Source: Gnetum montanum (Eukaryota > Streptophyta > Gnetopsida > Gnetales > Gnetaceae). From it: a stretch of 64,000 nucleotides of DNA. The notes under the pieces are model-generated. The model saw only the letters and a program-made list of their open reading frames with translations, was not told the DNA's origin and did not search any database. The stretch spans positions 7,315-71,314 of the forward strand of contig MNCI01035111.1 in the NCBI GenBank assembly GCA_015680685.1. The letters are read 5' to 3'. This document shows, one piece after another, positions 34,077 through 44,588 of the stretch (its first letter is position 1; each line of letters begins with the position of its first letter). The translations under genes were made by a program, and so were the position numbers.

Positions 34077-36815
34077 GATGGTGCCCAAAAAAGGACCACA
34101 AGCGGGAGGGCCATCACAACCAAGGGAGATGTGGCCCTAAGGAGGAAGGAGCTAATAATGATAATAGCAAATATAACCTAGGAGCAAGTAGCATAGGTTA
34201 TGAATGCAAAGTTGAATTTGTTAGGTAGATTTCTACTATGAAAATGAGTCAATCCATGCAAGAAAAGGCTCTAAGACCAAGACCTGACTTAGAGGTCATG
34301 CTCATAGAAGTCTATTTGGAGAAGATTAGAACCAAGAAGATCTAAAGTTCTATCTTGTAAGAGTTTAACTTTGAACCCTTCTTGGAGTTGGCACTAGAGG
34401 AGGTCAGAAGGTAGTTACAGGGATCTCCTCTATGGTTCATTCTCTTCAATAGTGGAGAATGGTACATGGGGGAAACCTACCTATTTTTAAAAAACCAACA
34501 AGGGGATGCATTAGTGAAGATTAAAGACATTACCATCTACTACTCAATTGAAGCCATTACTAAAGCCCTTAGTTTTCCAAACACTTGGACAAAGCTTATA
34601 GAAATTTCCATGCAAGGGGACCCTAAAGTAAAGAAATAATGGATCTAGTAGTGCTATGGAGTGGACCTTAAGCAGTATGGTACCTTTACAAAGGTGGAGA
34701 TAACCTACTTTATAATCACAGCTTATCACTTGAACCAAACAATGAGGCCAAGTAAGATAACAACCTTCTCTGCTAGGGTATTTGTAACTCTAACTAAAAA
34801 ATTCCCTGTCAACCTACACTAGCTCATCTTCCTTAAAATTAAAAAATATTTCAAGGAAAACAAGAAGGGTAGGAAGACATTCCCCTTTCCATGCTTAATC
34901 AAAAAATTGTGCAAAAGGGAAGGAATGACCCACTATTCCAACAATCTAGTCTGTTGTGCTTCTGCCACATTGTGGTAGGAGATGATGAAAGATAAAGTTG
35001 TTGCAAAGCTTCAAGAAGAGGAGTAGCCATCACCATCATCACTTGCAACCCCAGAAATTACACTGGAGATGCTTGCAGCTACTAAGTGCCTTTGAAAACT
35101 TTGGGAGCAACAACTACAGCAATAGTAAGGATCTATTAGTGGCTAGGAATCATCTGTCTACCATCTAGCCATGAGTCACTTAAATGAGGTTGCAAGGACC
35201 ATGAACTAGCTAAATTATGAAATGGTGCCGCTATTCTCTACATAATGAAATAAGATACCCATGAGACCCAATCCAAGTACTAGGGAGATCACTATGTCCA
35301 TTCTCAGGCAAGCATTCCCTGAAATTTCAAGAAATGCAATAGTCTTCTTTGTCATGTTGGAGGAAGGAGGAGTAATGGTCTTGGTAATGCCATATAAGGT
35401 CTATAAGATAGCAGCAGAGGTGATGGATAATAGAGTTATAGAAGCCCTCAATGCTCCTACTACATCTATATCAAATATAGCTTTCATGGTAGATATCCAT
35501 GTATTAACATGAGCAGAGAGTTGTCAAATAAGTTCTACCCAACATGAAGAAGTGTTGTAAATACTAGTAGGAGCTGGGCAACATCATAACCAACTAGTCA
35601 TACCTATTAGAGATAATGGGTAAGTTGTTGATTGCTAATGCATAACTTAAGGAGGCCACCATGACCAATTAATGATTGGCCACCAAAATTATAGAACTTT
35701 AAGCTCATCTCTCTGATTGATAACATAAGATGAAGCTTTCCAATAGCTTCAACAGTATTATCAAAAGGCCAAGAATGGGAAGAAAATGACAATCTTCAAC
35801 ACATCCATGTCAAAGGCCATGACAAATAACACTGACTAGAGATAACCATTACCTACATAATGCTGAGCAACAAAAAGATCAGATGGTTGAATACATCCAC
35901 CAGCAATAGGAGTAGCTTGCCAAGGTAAAGTTGGATTTGAGAAGGTTGGTAGCCAAAAATAGAAATCTCTCAATAAAAAAGATCCATGCCATTCCCCAGA
36001 GGACTACAATTGAAATAGCCACCTGAAAAAATGAGGGCCTAAAATTTAAGAAAGTGAAGAATTACTACAGAGACTAGGTTGGGCTACTCAAGGAGGTCAA
36101 TGGAAAGGAGATAAATTGATCAAGGCGAAGGTGAACAAGGCCATCCAATAGCTCCAGCAAAGAGGTAATGCATGAAAGCCCATCTTTGATCAACTGAACA
36201 TATACAAGCATGTAAAAATCTACCTAAAGAAGTTTTAGATTGAAAAAATGATTGAATACATGGACCTCACCAACCTCTAGTATGTAAACCTACCAATGTC
36301 GATAATAGAGAGGCCAAGAAGCGAGTTGGAGAAGTGGATTGCTAGCTCCTACATTCACTATGAGGTAAAGTTCAAGCTTCACAAGGATACAAATCAAAAG
36401 TTGCAGACAACTAACACGAAGCTTGAAGTTCTTAGAAGCAGGTTCACTAATCAACAAATTGTTACTAAAAACCTAGCGAGGAGGATGAATGATGAGCAAG
36501 AGCTCCAAAACCTTGTCAAAAAGTTCAATGTTGAACATAAAATATTTGTATCCTAGTTCTTCAATGTGAAGAAGATGTTGCCTTCACTAGCATGCCCATG
36601 AAACATCCCTACATCAGCTAATCTAGGTGAAGCAGCCTAGACTATCTATGACCCACGACGTAAGGAGGAGAAAATGAAGGCACTCCTAGATGCCTTTAAA
36701 CTAATAACAATAGAAATAATAGAAGCAAGGTAGCCTCAGCCTCCAATAGCACTGGGATGTCATGAACGACAATCAGAGCCCTAGGAGCCTCCACCTCTAG
36801 GCACTATATGAGACT
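34077..36815 (+). pseudogene. Third ORF of the Tat/Athila-like element, unit 2 (best-preserved copy)
   Basis: Same blocks as unit 1, without the N-bounded patches. Two longer open pieces survive: 35261-35512 (ITMSILRQAFPEISRNA..., 83 codons) and 36296-36556 (86 codons, KWIASSYIHYEVKFKLHKD then FTNQQIVTKNLARRMNDEQE, predicted helical/coiled-coil by its charged heptad-like pattern). The second piece aligns with 43.95-44.10 kb (FKFTNKRDIAKNIAKSMGD). Stops remain, so no complete product. This copy is the best template for judging the protein family. Confidence 0.7.
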
Positions 36816-36820
36816 TTAAC

Positions 36821-37043
36821 CCCCCCCCAACTAGTCAACGTCTACTAAATTTTGTCTAAGTATTTAATTTTTGTTGCAAAATTGCATCCATTTTATAATC
36901 CATACAATATGGCACTCAAAGTTATTTAAAGTAAATTAGTTAGTCAACTAGTTAATAAAGTTTCGTACTTTCCAAAATTTTATAAGAAACTTAATCCTAA
37001 TTTTATTTTCTTAAGAATGAACTTTCAGTCATTCTTAAGGGTA
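36821..37043 (+). other. 3' untranslated part and polypurine tract
   Basis: A run of C (36820-36828), AT-rich sequence, then CATTCTTAAGGGTA directly before the LTR start TGATGAAGC. The GGGTA/TGATG junction parallels the purine tract of the other elements here. Confidence 0.5.
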
Positions 37044-37469
37044 TGATGAAGCATCATTAAGATGACTGCATTGATGCATGCCCATTGATGCAACCCTATT
37101 GACATATACGTGTTAATGTATCCTAGGATCTGTTGATGTGGATATGTCAATACTGATGCAAGCGTTGCCTATATAAATGCGTATGTCTCTCATATTTATG
37201 GCACCTGTCAATCATAGCTTAGCCAAAATTTTACAATTTCTTTTCATAGAAGTTAAAATATTTCTCCTCTGAGTGCCCATAGCATGGATTTAGGTGATTG
37301 CATGACATTTTATTTGAGTGCATTTATACTTGGATACATTTGTCTAAATGAAAATAAAATTGAGATTTCTTCTATCCATTGCAGCACTTGGACTACCATG
37401 ACTTTACTTTCTAAGAATTTACTTTACATGCAATTTACTTTCTTGTTATTAAGTAATTAATATTATAGT
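37044..37469 (+). repeat. 3' LTR of the Tat/Athila-like element, first part
   Basis: Aligns with 7908-8330 of the 5' LTR. Interrupted after TTATAGT by the gag-only element. It continues at 42842. Confidence 0.88.
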
Positions 37470-38258
37470 TGATGAGTGGTGAGGTATCCCTATACTCAAC
37501 CATATGAATACAAGTGTTACACACACGATCCGGTCGAACTCCACAGATGGACTAGTTGTGGTATCTAGACAGTTAGCCTTAAATCGCAATTCGTTGTCTT
37601 CCCACCTGGACTAGTATTAACTTTGTCACGTATGGTTTAGTCCAGAGTGAGGTGTATGAGGTGGTTTCTAACCTAATGCTACTCCTGAAGACGATGGAAG
37701 ATAATATTAACTAAGCTAAGAGAGAAAGGGTGAGACAGAATCTAAACTAGCCTAAGTGCGATGAGCATCCGTTCCTTAATTATTCGTACACATCCTGAAC
37801 TTTGTGCATGACTGCCACTGGGATTACCAAGCGCATGGCTTAAGTACACTGCTAGGTTACCAAGTAGTCACACTTAAATGCTCGTGATTAAATCGTACTC
37901 ATTCCACGTTACTAGGAGATAAGGGTGAAGAGAGATTAATCATCTAGGAAAGCATTTAAATAATTAACAATAATTAAATCCTATTTAGCTTAGTCCATAT
38001 GCTGCAATGTTTATTAGAAAGTTTGTCTTTATTGCCGTATACAAATGTGTGCTCAGGTACAATTTGCTCGAATAGAGATCCGTTCACTTTAAGACTCCTA
38101 CTGCGAGCACATGGAAATTATTCTAACTCTGGAATGGCAAAACTGCAAGAATTTAACTAAGGGTCTAAATCTAGCTGGAGAAGCAAGGGAAAGTCACCTC
38201 TTCTTTATAGACATTGCGGCAAGACGCGATATCGTGGACGTGATATCGCGTCCCATCA
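37470..38258 (-). repeat. 3' LTR of gag-only element copy 2 (789 bp)
   Basis: TGATGAGTGG ... TCCCATCA. It aligns along its whole length with 42018-42841 with few differences, so this insertion is younger than the host element. Two GATATC palindromes remain near its end. Confidence 0.9.
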
Positions 38259-39346
38259 TACTCCCATGACTGAATAAAAACTTGTTCTTGAGTTCCTTAC
38301 AAAATATTGGGAAGGTATGGGATTATTGACTGAAATGATACTAGTGGTGAATGGGATGACATGTGAACGGATCATCATTATAATACATGGAAAAATTAGT
38401 GTTCATGAAAATAAGGGTGAACACTATAAACATTTGACATCAAGCCTTATTTGGTAGCTGAGAGAGAGAAGAGAGAAGAGAGAGAGAAAATGAAGAAGTC
38501 TGTTGCTGCTGACACCAGGATTGCACTTTTCATTGTCCATCCATAAGCACACCATTGATCTTGTTCCTTGGATGACTGCTCTAGGACAAGTCCATTCCAA
38601 GTGTTCCCTCCAAATCCAATTCGTTGTTATATGATTGCCATCTGCACATACAACACAATCTTATATTAGCAAGGGTAAATGAATCACAATGCAGTTGATA
38701 CCTTGCCTCAGTGTAAGGTCCATTGGCTGAGTTGTGATATGGCTGATGCAGATTTTGAAGAATCTGCAACTGGTGACTACCCAAGGTGTTGGGGTTAAGA
38801 GAAATCGAAAAAATTGGACCAAGACCCCCATGACTAAGAGCGAACCTCTGGTAGCGATAGAATGGGAAAAGAAAAGGAAGAAGAAAGATGGAGAAAAAGA
38901 GACAACTGCAACGCCAATGAAATGGATGTCACAGATGGAAATGAACAAAATAAAAAATTTATTGCAAAAATGTTTAAGGGAAAGAAATTAACTGATGCAC
39001 CAAATAGGAATGCCAATGGGTCCTTCCCAAAGCAAGCTCATGCCCTTAATGCCCTAACATTCCCACATTCAAAGAGTCCGTAGGCTCTAGAAATGTCATT
39101 TGGAAGCAAGAGTTAAAGTCTTAACCACAAGAGTTTACCAAAAAGAAAACAACGCATCAACCAAAATATAGAATATTGATACAACCGACAATGAGGTGAA
39201 CAATGGAGAGAAAGATGGAGAGAAGAGAATGGAATGGAATCCCAAGAACAAGGTTGTGTAAAAGTCCCTTGTGTATTTCATGGTTAATGTGACTGAGTAG
39301 AACTCATTCCAAATCCGGCCTCAAACAATCCACATTCAGTGACTTC
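38259..39346 (-). other. Interior 3' region of gag-only element copy 2
   Basis: Homologous to 62981-63910 and, at its outer end, to 45-150 of copy 1. Contains a GA-rich run (38459-38488) and only short frames. On the minus strand just inside the LTR is ATGGGAGTA, the purine tract. No third ORF block could be recognised here, unlike copy 1. It may lie in or near the N gap. Confidence 0.55.
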
Positions 39347-39792
39347 NNNNNNNNNNNNNNNNNNNNNNNNNNNNNNNNNNNNNNNNNNNNNNNNNNNNNN
39401 NNNNNNNNNNNNNNNNNNNNNNNNNNNNNNNNNNNNNNNNNNNNNNNNNNNNNNNNNNNNNNNNNNNNNNNNNNNNNNNNNNNNNNNNNNNNNNNNNNNN
39501 NNNNNNNNNNNNNNNNNNNNNNNNNNNNNNNNNNNNNNNNNNNNNNNNNNNNNNNNNNNNNNNNNNNNNNNNNNNNNNNNNNNNNNNNNNNNNNNNNNNN
39601 NNNNNNNNNNNNNNNNNNNNNNNNNNNNNNNNNNNNNNNNNNNNNNNNNNNNNNNNNNNNNNNNNNNNNNNNNNNNNNNNNNNNNNNNNNNNNNNNNNNN
39701 NNNNNNNNNNNNNNNNNNNNNNNNNNNNNNNNNNNNNNNNNNNNNNNNNNNNNNNNNNNNNNNNNNNNNNNNNNNNNNNNNNNNNNNNNNNN
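39347..39792. other. Assembly gap (446 N)
   Basis: Run of N inside the gag-only element. Reading frames drawn through it are artefacts. Confidence 0.99.
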
Positions 39793-39885
39793 GAATGATG
39801 TTGTAAAACAAAAATAAGAAAAGTTAAAGAAATTTGTAAAACAAAAATGTGTAAAAGTAAAGAAAATGAAAAATATTTATTAATC

Positions 39886-41876
39886 CTACTTGTTATTAAA
39901 ATGGGGGATATCCCTCATAACTAAACGTTTGAGGATGGCAAGGATTAATAAATGGAAAATGAGGATCCTTGCATGTTGGGAATATTGGAACTTGGTCATA
40001 CTTACCCCATTGGGCTCCACACACTTGGTTATAGGAGGCATAGTGGGGCAATTTATGAGATGTGGTTCCCAGATAACAAGTTGACCCACTATGATATTTG
40101 GGACCATAAGATGGTGTGCAAGAATCAAGATGTTGCCTTCCATGACTGTGTTCATTGGGCCGTATGGTTGTTGGAGCGTTGATTGGTGGCCCTGATGAAG
40201 TAACATGAGGCGTTGGGTTTGAAGATAAGGGTGCACCATAGTGTTGGACTTGTGCTGAGTTGAAGGATGCAGTGGCCTTGGAATTGTGTTGTCCCTTCTT
40301 AGGGTCATTTCTAAAGAAGGGACGCCTTCGATGTTACTGAGGTCTCTCATTGCTATTGGCAATAGTATCACAAGTAACGTATGTGGGTTGTTGCTATGGT
40401 GCAGACACCTTAGGAACAGTTGGTGGCGATGTAGAAGGAGGGAAAAAATGAGAATGTTAAAAATTAGGAGAAGTATAAGATGCACAAGGCGGTGGTTGTG
40501 TTGAGGACATGGGTTGATAGTATTTAGGAGAATAATAATGCGGTGAGATAGAGTATGTTGATCCAATTGGGGGAACAGGATGTTGGACTTGATAAGCATT
40601 TGGATTCGGATGATATGAAGGGTGTCTCCAGTTTAAGGGTGGCTTCCCACACAACTGGGATTGTTGCCACTGTGATCAAACACAGTATCTCTGTACGAAC
40701 TATGGATGTAACATGTTTCCCCAATGCTCATATAAATGTAACAAGATTGGGCATTGGCCCTTGGGCTAATTGTATATGCAAATGTTGCATTCATATGTAT
40801 GATCAGCAGTTGAGCTCTTATTTTCTTCATTCCTTCTTTCCGAATGTTGAATGATATTTCGTCCTGCTTCTTGGGTTGTCAAAACTCTATCTCCAATAAT
40901 ATCGATATATTCTCCACACTTTTTATGCGTCCATTCCAACATCTTATTAATCTTTGCCTCGAATTCCTCTACTGATTGTTGTACCGAAAAAGATGGTTCT
41001 TTATCCTTATGATAGGTTGATTTCTCCTTTTTATGATCATGGACCTTTGTTAAGTTGGGATTTTGGTCCTGTTGATGTTTTTCAACACTCTCCCATCTAG
41101 CCATTTCTCCTTCTTCTTTTGCTACCCGCTTAATAAGCTCTTGGACTTGATGGGTTCGTAGTTCGTGTAATTGGCCTCAGGAATACATCCCAAGGGTATC
41201 TCTTGTTTCATCACGAAGCCCATAAATGATATGATACATTAGCCTTTTCTTGGAGAACTCATGACCTGGACAGTTGTTTAACAGTGCATAATATCTTTCC
41301 AAGGCCATGTCCAAGGGTTCATGTTGTGCTTGTTTCCACTTTTGGATTTGTTTCCTCAAGGCTAACACTCTTGCGTAGGTTTGATATCTTTCGCTAAAAA
41401 GTTCTACCATTGTTGACCAATGTCATATTGAATTTGGTTTTAACGATCTATACCATACTTTTGCTTGGCCAACGAGTGTCATAGGAAAGAGCTTACATTT
41501 TTGCCAACCGTTATCAATGTTGTTCCATGTGCAGGCATCGTAGAAGGCTAGTAAATGTTGTTGCAGATCTAAGTCATAGCCTCCTGAGAAATTAGGGAAG
41601 TTGTTTAAATTGATCTTGGGTAGACGGCTCTCTTTATGATGCCTATGTGAGATTTGAATAGCTTTTTGTATTTGCGTTAGGCTTGTAGTGGCCAGTAGGG
41701 GTTCATCATCATCTGGTAAGTTATGCTTTCGTGCGTTGGGATGAAGTTGCTTTCGTTTATGTTTATAAGAAACCCCTACCTCAGGTTGCGTACTCCAATC
41801 TGTCATATAATTCGTTGGTTATCCAATGAACTTCCTCACTAGGTGTGGCATTATTGTAATCTTGTAGGAGAGGCAT
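39886..41876 (-). pseudogene. Ty3/gypsy gag (Tat/Athila type), broken copy 2
   Basis: Starts MPLLQDYNNATPSEEVHW at 41876-41874. The capsid core is LPKINLNNFPNFSGGYD, CKLFPMTLVGQAKVWYRSL (41423-41806), then MVELFSERYQTYARVLALR and LDMALERYYALLNNC (41177-41410), VAKEEGEMARWESVEKHQ, and a knuckle region CNICIYN near 40770-40800 with a stop where copy 1 has Asp-His. A proline-rich tail runs to 39886. Relative to copy 1 it lacks about 40 residues after the start region. The TGA at 41423-41425 is at exactly the same codon as in copy 1. Confidence 0.88.
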
Positions 41877-41998
41877 GGTTATGAAGTTGTGTGTGAATTT
41901 AAATGTGACTTTTTATAATTATTTCTTTCTAAAAGATATATCGTTAATTCCGATACAACGACCTTGTATGATATAACTAATCTAGATAACTAGCATCG

Positions 41999-42016
41999 TC
42001 CCCGACAACGACACCA
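41999..42016 (-). other. Primer binding site, tRNA-Asp type (copy 2)
   Basis: The minus strand reads TGGTGTCGTTGTCGGGGA. It differs from the expected tRNA-Asp complement by C-to-T changes only. Confidence 0.75.
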
Positions 42017-42017
42017 A

Positions 42018-42841
42018 TGATGAGTGGCGAGGTACCCCTACACTCAACCATACGAATATGAGCATTACACGCGCGATTCGGTTGAACTCCGTAGACGGAC
42101 TAGTTGTGGTATCTAGACAGTTAGCCTTAGGTCGCAGTACATTGTCTTCCCACCTGGACTAGTATTAACTTTGTCATGTATGGTTTAGTCTAGAGTGAGG
42201 TGTATGAGGTGGTTTCTAACCTAATGCTACTCTTGAAGATGATGGAAGATAATATTAACTAAGCTAAGAGAGAAAGGGTGAGAGAAAATCTAAACTAGCC
42301 TAAGTGCGATGAGCATCCATTCCTTAATCATCCGTACACATCCTAAACTTCGTGCACGCCTGCCACTGGGATTACCAAGCGCATGGCTTAAGTACGCTAC
42401 TGGGTTACCAAGTAGTCACACTTAAATGCTCGTGATTAAATCGTACTCATTCCACGTTACTAGGAGATAAGGGTGAAGAGAGATTAATCATCTAGGAAAG
42501 CATTTAAACAATTAACAATAATTAAATCCTATTTAGCTTAGTCCATATGTTGCAAAGTTTATCAGAAAGGTCGTCTTTATTGCCGTATACAAATGTGTGC
42601 TCAGGTACAATTTGCTCGAATAGAGATCCGTTCACTTTAAGACTCCTACTGCGGGCACATGGAAATTATTCTAACTTTGGAATGGCAAAACTACAAGAAT
42701 TTAGCTAAGGGTCTAAATCTAGTTGGAGAAACAAGGGAAAGCCGCCTCTTATTTATAGACATTGCGGTTGGCTACGATATCGCGTACGCAATATCGCAGG
42801 CTAGGACGCAATATCGTGGACATGATATTGCATCCCATCAA
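42018..42841 (-). repeat. 5' LTR of gag-only element copy 2 (824 bp)
   Basis: TGATGAGTGG ... GCATCCCATCA. Minus-strand TATA at 42749-42757. GATATC/AATATC palindromes at 42770-42835. Confidence 0.9.
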
Positions 42842-43316
42842 TAGTTCATAAGAAATGTGAGTACAACCACTTCAAGCATAATATATTAACATTTGGTAAT
42901 CCTAGCAGTAGATACTTGGTATGCCTAGTAGTATACACTTGGTAACCTAGTAATGTTAATATACGTTTAGGATGTGTACGGAAAGTGGGAATGGATATTT
43001 TGTGTTAAGATAGTTAGTTAATGAAGTAGTTAATTAATTAATTGATTTAAACATTAAATCTTTATTTATTTAATCAATTAGCAAGAAAGAGAGAATAACA
43101 AAAAGCATAAAAATAAATATCTTGTGCCTCAACCACACTTAACCATATGCATAGATTAAAACAAGTGTAGATCGGGAAGATAACGACTTAGAATTATGTA
43201 ATTCACCATCTAAAAATATTGGTTACTTAGGTAAATACGTCCACAGAATTTGATCGAATCACATGTACATGCTAGTGATTTGTATAGTTGGGCGTAGGAA
43301 AATCCACTACTCATCA
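42842..43316 (+). repeat. 3' LTR of the Tat/Athila-like element, second part
   Basis: Continues the LTR from 37469. Aligns with 8330-8792 (AGCATAATATATTAAC, GGTAATCCTAG, then end CTACTCATCA). Confidence 0.88.
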
Positions 43317-44270
43317 ACTGTGTCATAGGGAGAGAATAATGACCTTGCAACAAGCAACTAGATGTTGGAGAAAATTAGGAAGGAAAAAGAGTAACTTAAA
43401 GATAGCCTTTATTACATCTAAGAACAAATGAAAAGAGCTAATTTGGAGATCATGTGGTTGGCCAAAGAAAATGATAATTTAACAATGAAAGAGGTCCAAG
43501 CTATAAGGTCATGAATGACCATTGAGATTATTACATGAAAGAATGATGCAACATGAAAGAAAGTAATCAAGAAATATTATTAGGATCACATAGGGCTACA
43601 AAAAGAGATTAATGAAAAGAAGATCAAGATAGCCAAAGCCAAGCTAAATGCCACATTGCAACAGCGTAGGATGATCACATGGTCAAATATCCTAGACACC
43701 ATTAATGTCACAAGTCATGCAAAATAAAAAATAAAGGATATTCAAATCAAAGACTTGACTCATTATTTATAATTGGCCAATTTGTGCTATGCTAATTTAG
43801 CAATACTTATAACTAGAAAATCTAGAACAAAATTAGTGAAACAAGCTACAACCATGTTTATGCTCTTTGAATGTGAGTCCTAGTTCCATGACCAAATAAA
43901 AAAAAGCTTCAAATAACTAATGTGGAGCCAGAGGTTCTCAAGTTCAAATTCACAAACAAAAGAGATATAGCTAAAAACATTGCAAAAAGTATGGGAGATT
44001 ACCAACTACACAACAAGGTAACGGCACTTAAAGTAGAGTGTACTACATTTGCTGCTTGGTTCATTTAGGCTAATAAGACATTTTCTAAATTGCCATGTTC
44101 ATGAATTTTGAATTAAGCAAGCTTGCTTGGACTAAAGGATCTATGGATCGATCAAGAAAAGTTTGTAACAATCCTTTAGAAGTTTAACATGATAGGGAAG
44201 GAGTCGATAGAGCAATCATAGGAGGAATCACTAAGGTAGGAAGTTTGGCCACTGCTAGGGATAACCTAAA
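43317..44270 (+). pseudogene. Third ORF of the older LTR element, C-terminal part
   Basis: Continues the ORF interrupted at 7907. At 43950-44095 it reads FKFTNKRDIAKNIAKSMGD, TALKVECTTFAAWF and NKTFSKLP. This matches 36430-36600 (FTNQQIVTKNLARRMND..., FNVEHKIF, KKMLPSL). The preceding 43380-43700 is Lys/Glu/Leu-rich and helical in character. Several stops and frameshifts. Lies just upstream of the older element's LTR. Confidence 0.62.
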
Positions 44271-44289
44271 GATTTATTAATGATAGAAT

Positions 44290-44588
44290 TTTGAAGGTCT
44301 CCTACAAGTTTTGAAAATTTTTGGTGTCATGTCTATTTTGTTTGTCATTTTTGTAATTCATTTATTCAAATACAGTTTTGTAAAGTGACACTCAAACTTT
44401 TGGTATTATGTCTAGTCTATTTGTCATTTTTTGTAATTCATCTACTTGAATACATTTTTGAAATGGGGCACTGAGACTTTTATCATGTTGGTTCTTATTA
44501 GGTAATGTCACTTCCACAAATTTTGTAACAAAACTTTGTCCCATTTTTATATAACTTGAAGATGAGTTTTTAGTTAATTGTGGGAGTA
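44290..44588 (+). repeat. Imperfect tandem duplication and purine tract before the older LTR
   Basis: Two copies of a unit of roughly 100 bp (TTTGTCATTTTTGTAATTCAT...CACTCAAACTTTTGGT and its repeat). Then GTGGGAGTA stands directly before TGATGAAC at 44589, again the GGG-purine-GTA/TGATG junction. Confidence 0.55.

Larger units (their letters stand above)
23274..36820 (+). repeat. Direct duplication, unit 2 (10.3 kb plus a 3.27 kb insertion)
   Basis: Begins at GTGAAAA, equal to 12831, and ends at GACTTTAAC, equal to 23258-23266. Compared with unit 1 it carries insertion C (26314-29587) with its 5-bp duplication, and an assembly gap (24529-24582) where unit 1 has about 115 bases, including the AT run. 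It also lacks the N-bounded patches. Beyond the end it continues into the 3' LTR of the element. Confidence 0.95.
37470..42841 (-). mobile_element. Gag-only LTR retrotransposon, copy 2, nested in the 3' LTR
   Basis: Read on the minus strand: 5' LTR (42018-42841), primer site (41999-42016), gag (41876-39886), an interior partly replaced by N (39347-39792), and the 3' LTR (38258-37470). The flanks share TAGT (37466-37469 and 42842-42845), or ATAGT/TAGTT depending on where the ends are set. The undisturbed target is present in the 5' LTR near 8315-8335 (TTAATATTATAGTTCAC), which confirms the boundaries. No pol is visible. Confidence 0.9.
7908..43316 (+). mobile_element. Degenerate Ty3/gypsy element (Tat/Athila branch) with nested insertions
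   Basis: Order on the plus strand: 5' LTR, primer site, gag, protease, RT, RNase H, integrase, 2 kb spacer, third ORF, purine tract, 3' LTR. The 5-bp flanks are ACTAT (7903-7907) and ACTGT (43317-43321), one G/A difference, consistent with a target-site duplication. The sequences outside the two ends join into one older third ORF. The native element would be roughly 12-13 kb. The remainder is two 3.28 kb solo-LTR-like insertions, a gag-only element in the 3' LTR, and a 10.4 kb direct duplication that may be an assembly feature. All ORFs are broken. Confidence 0.82.

Noticed and set aside
39284-39811. Long open frames across the N run
   Set aside because: They consist of unknown bases, so they are artefacts of the gap.
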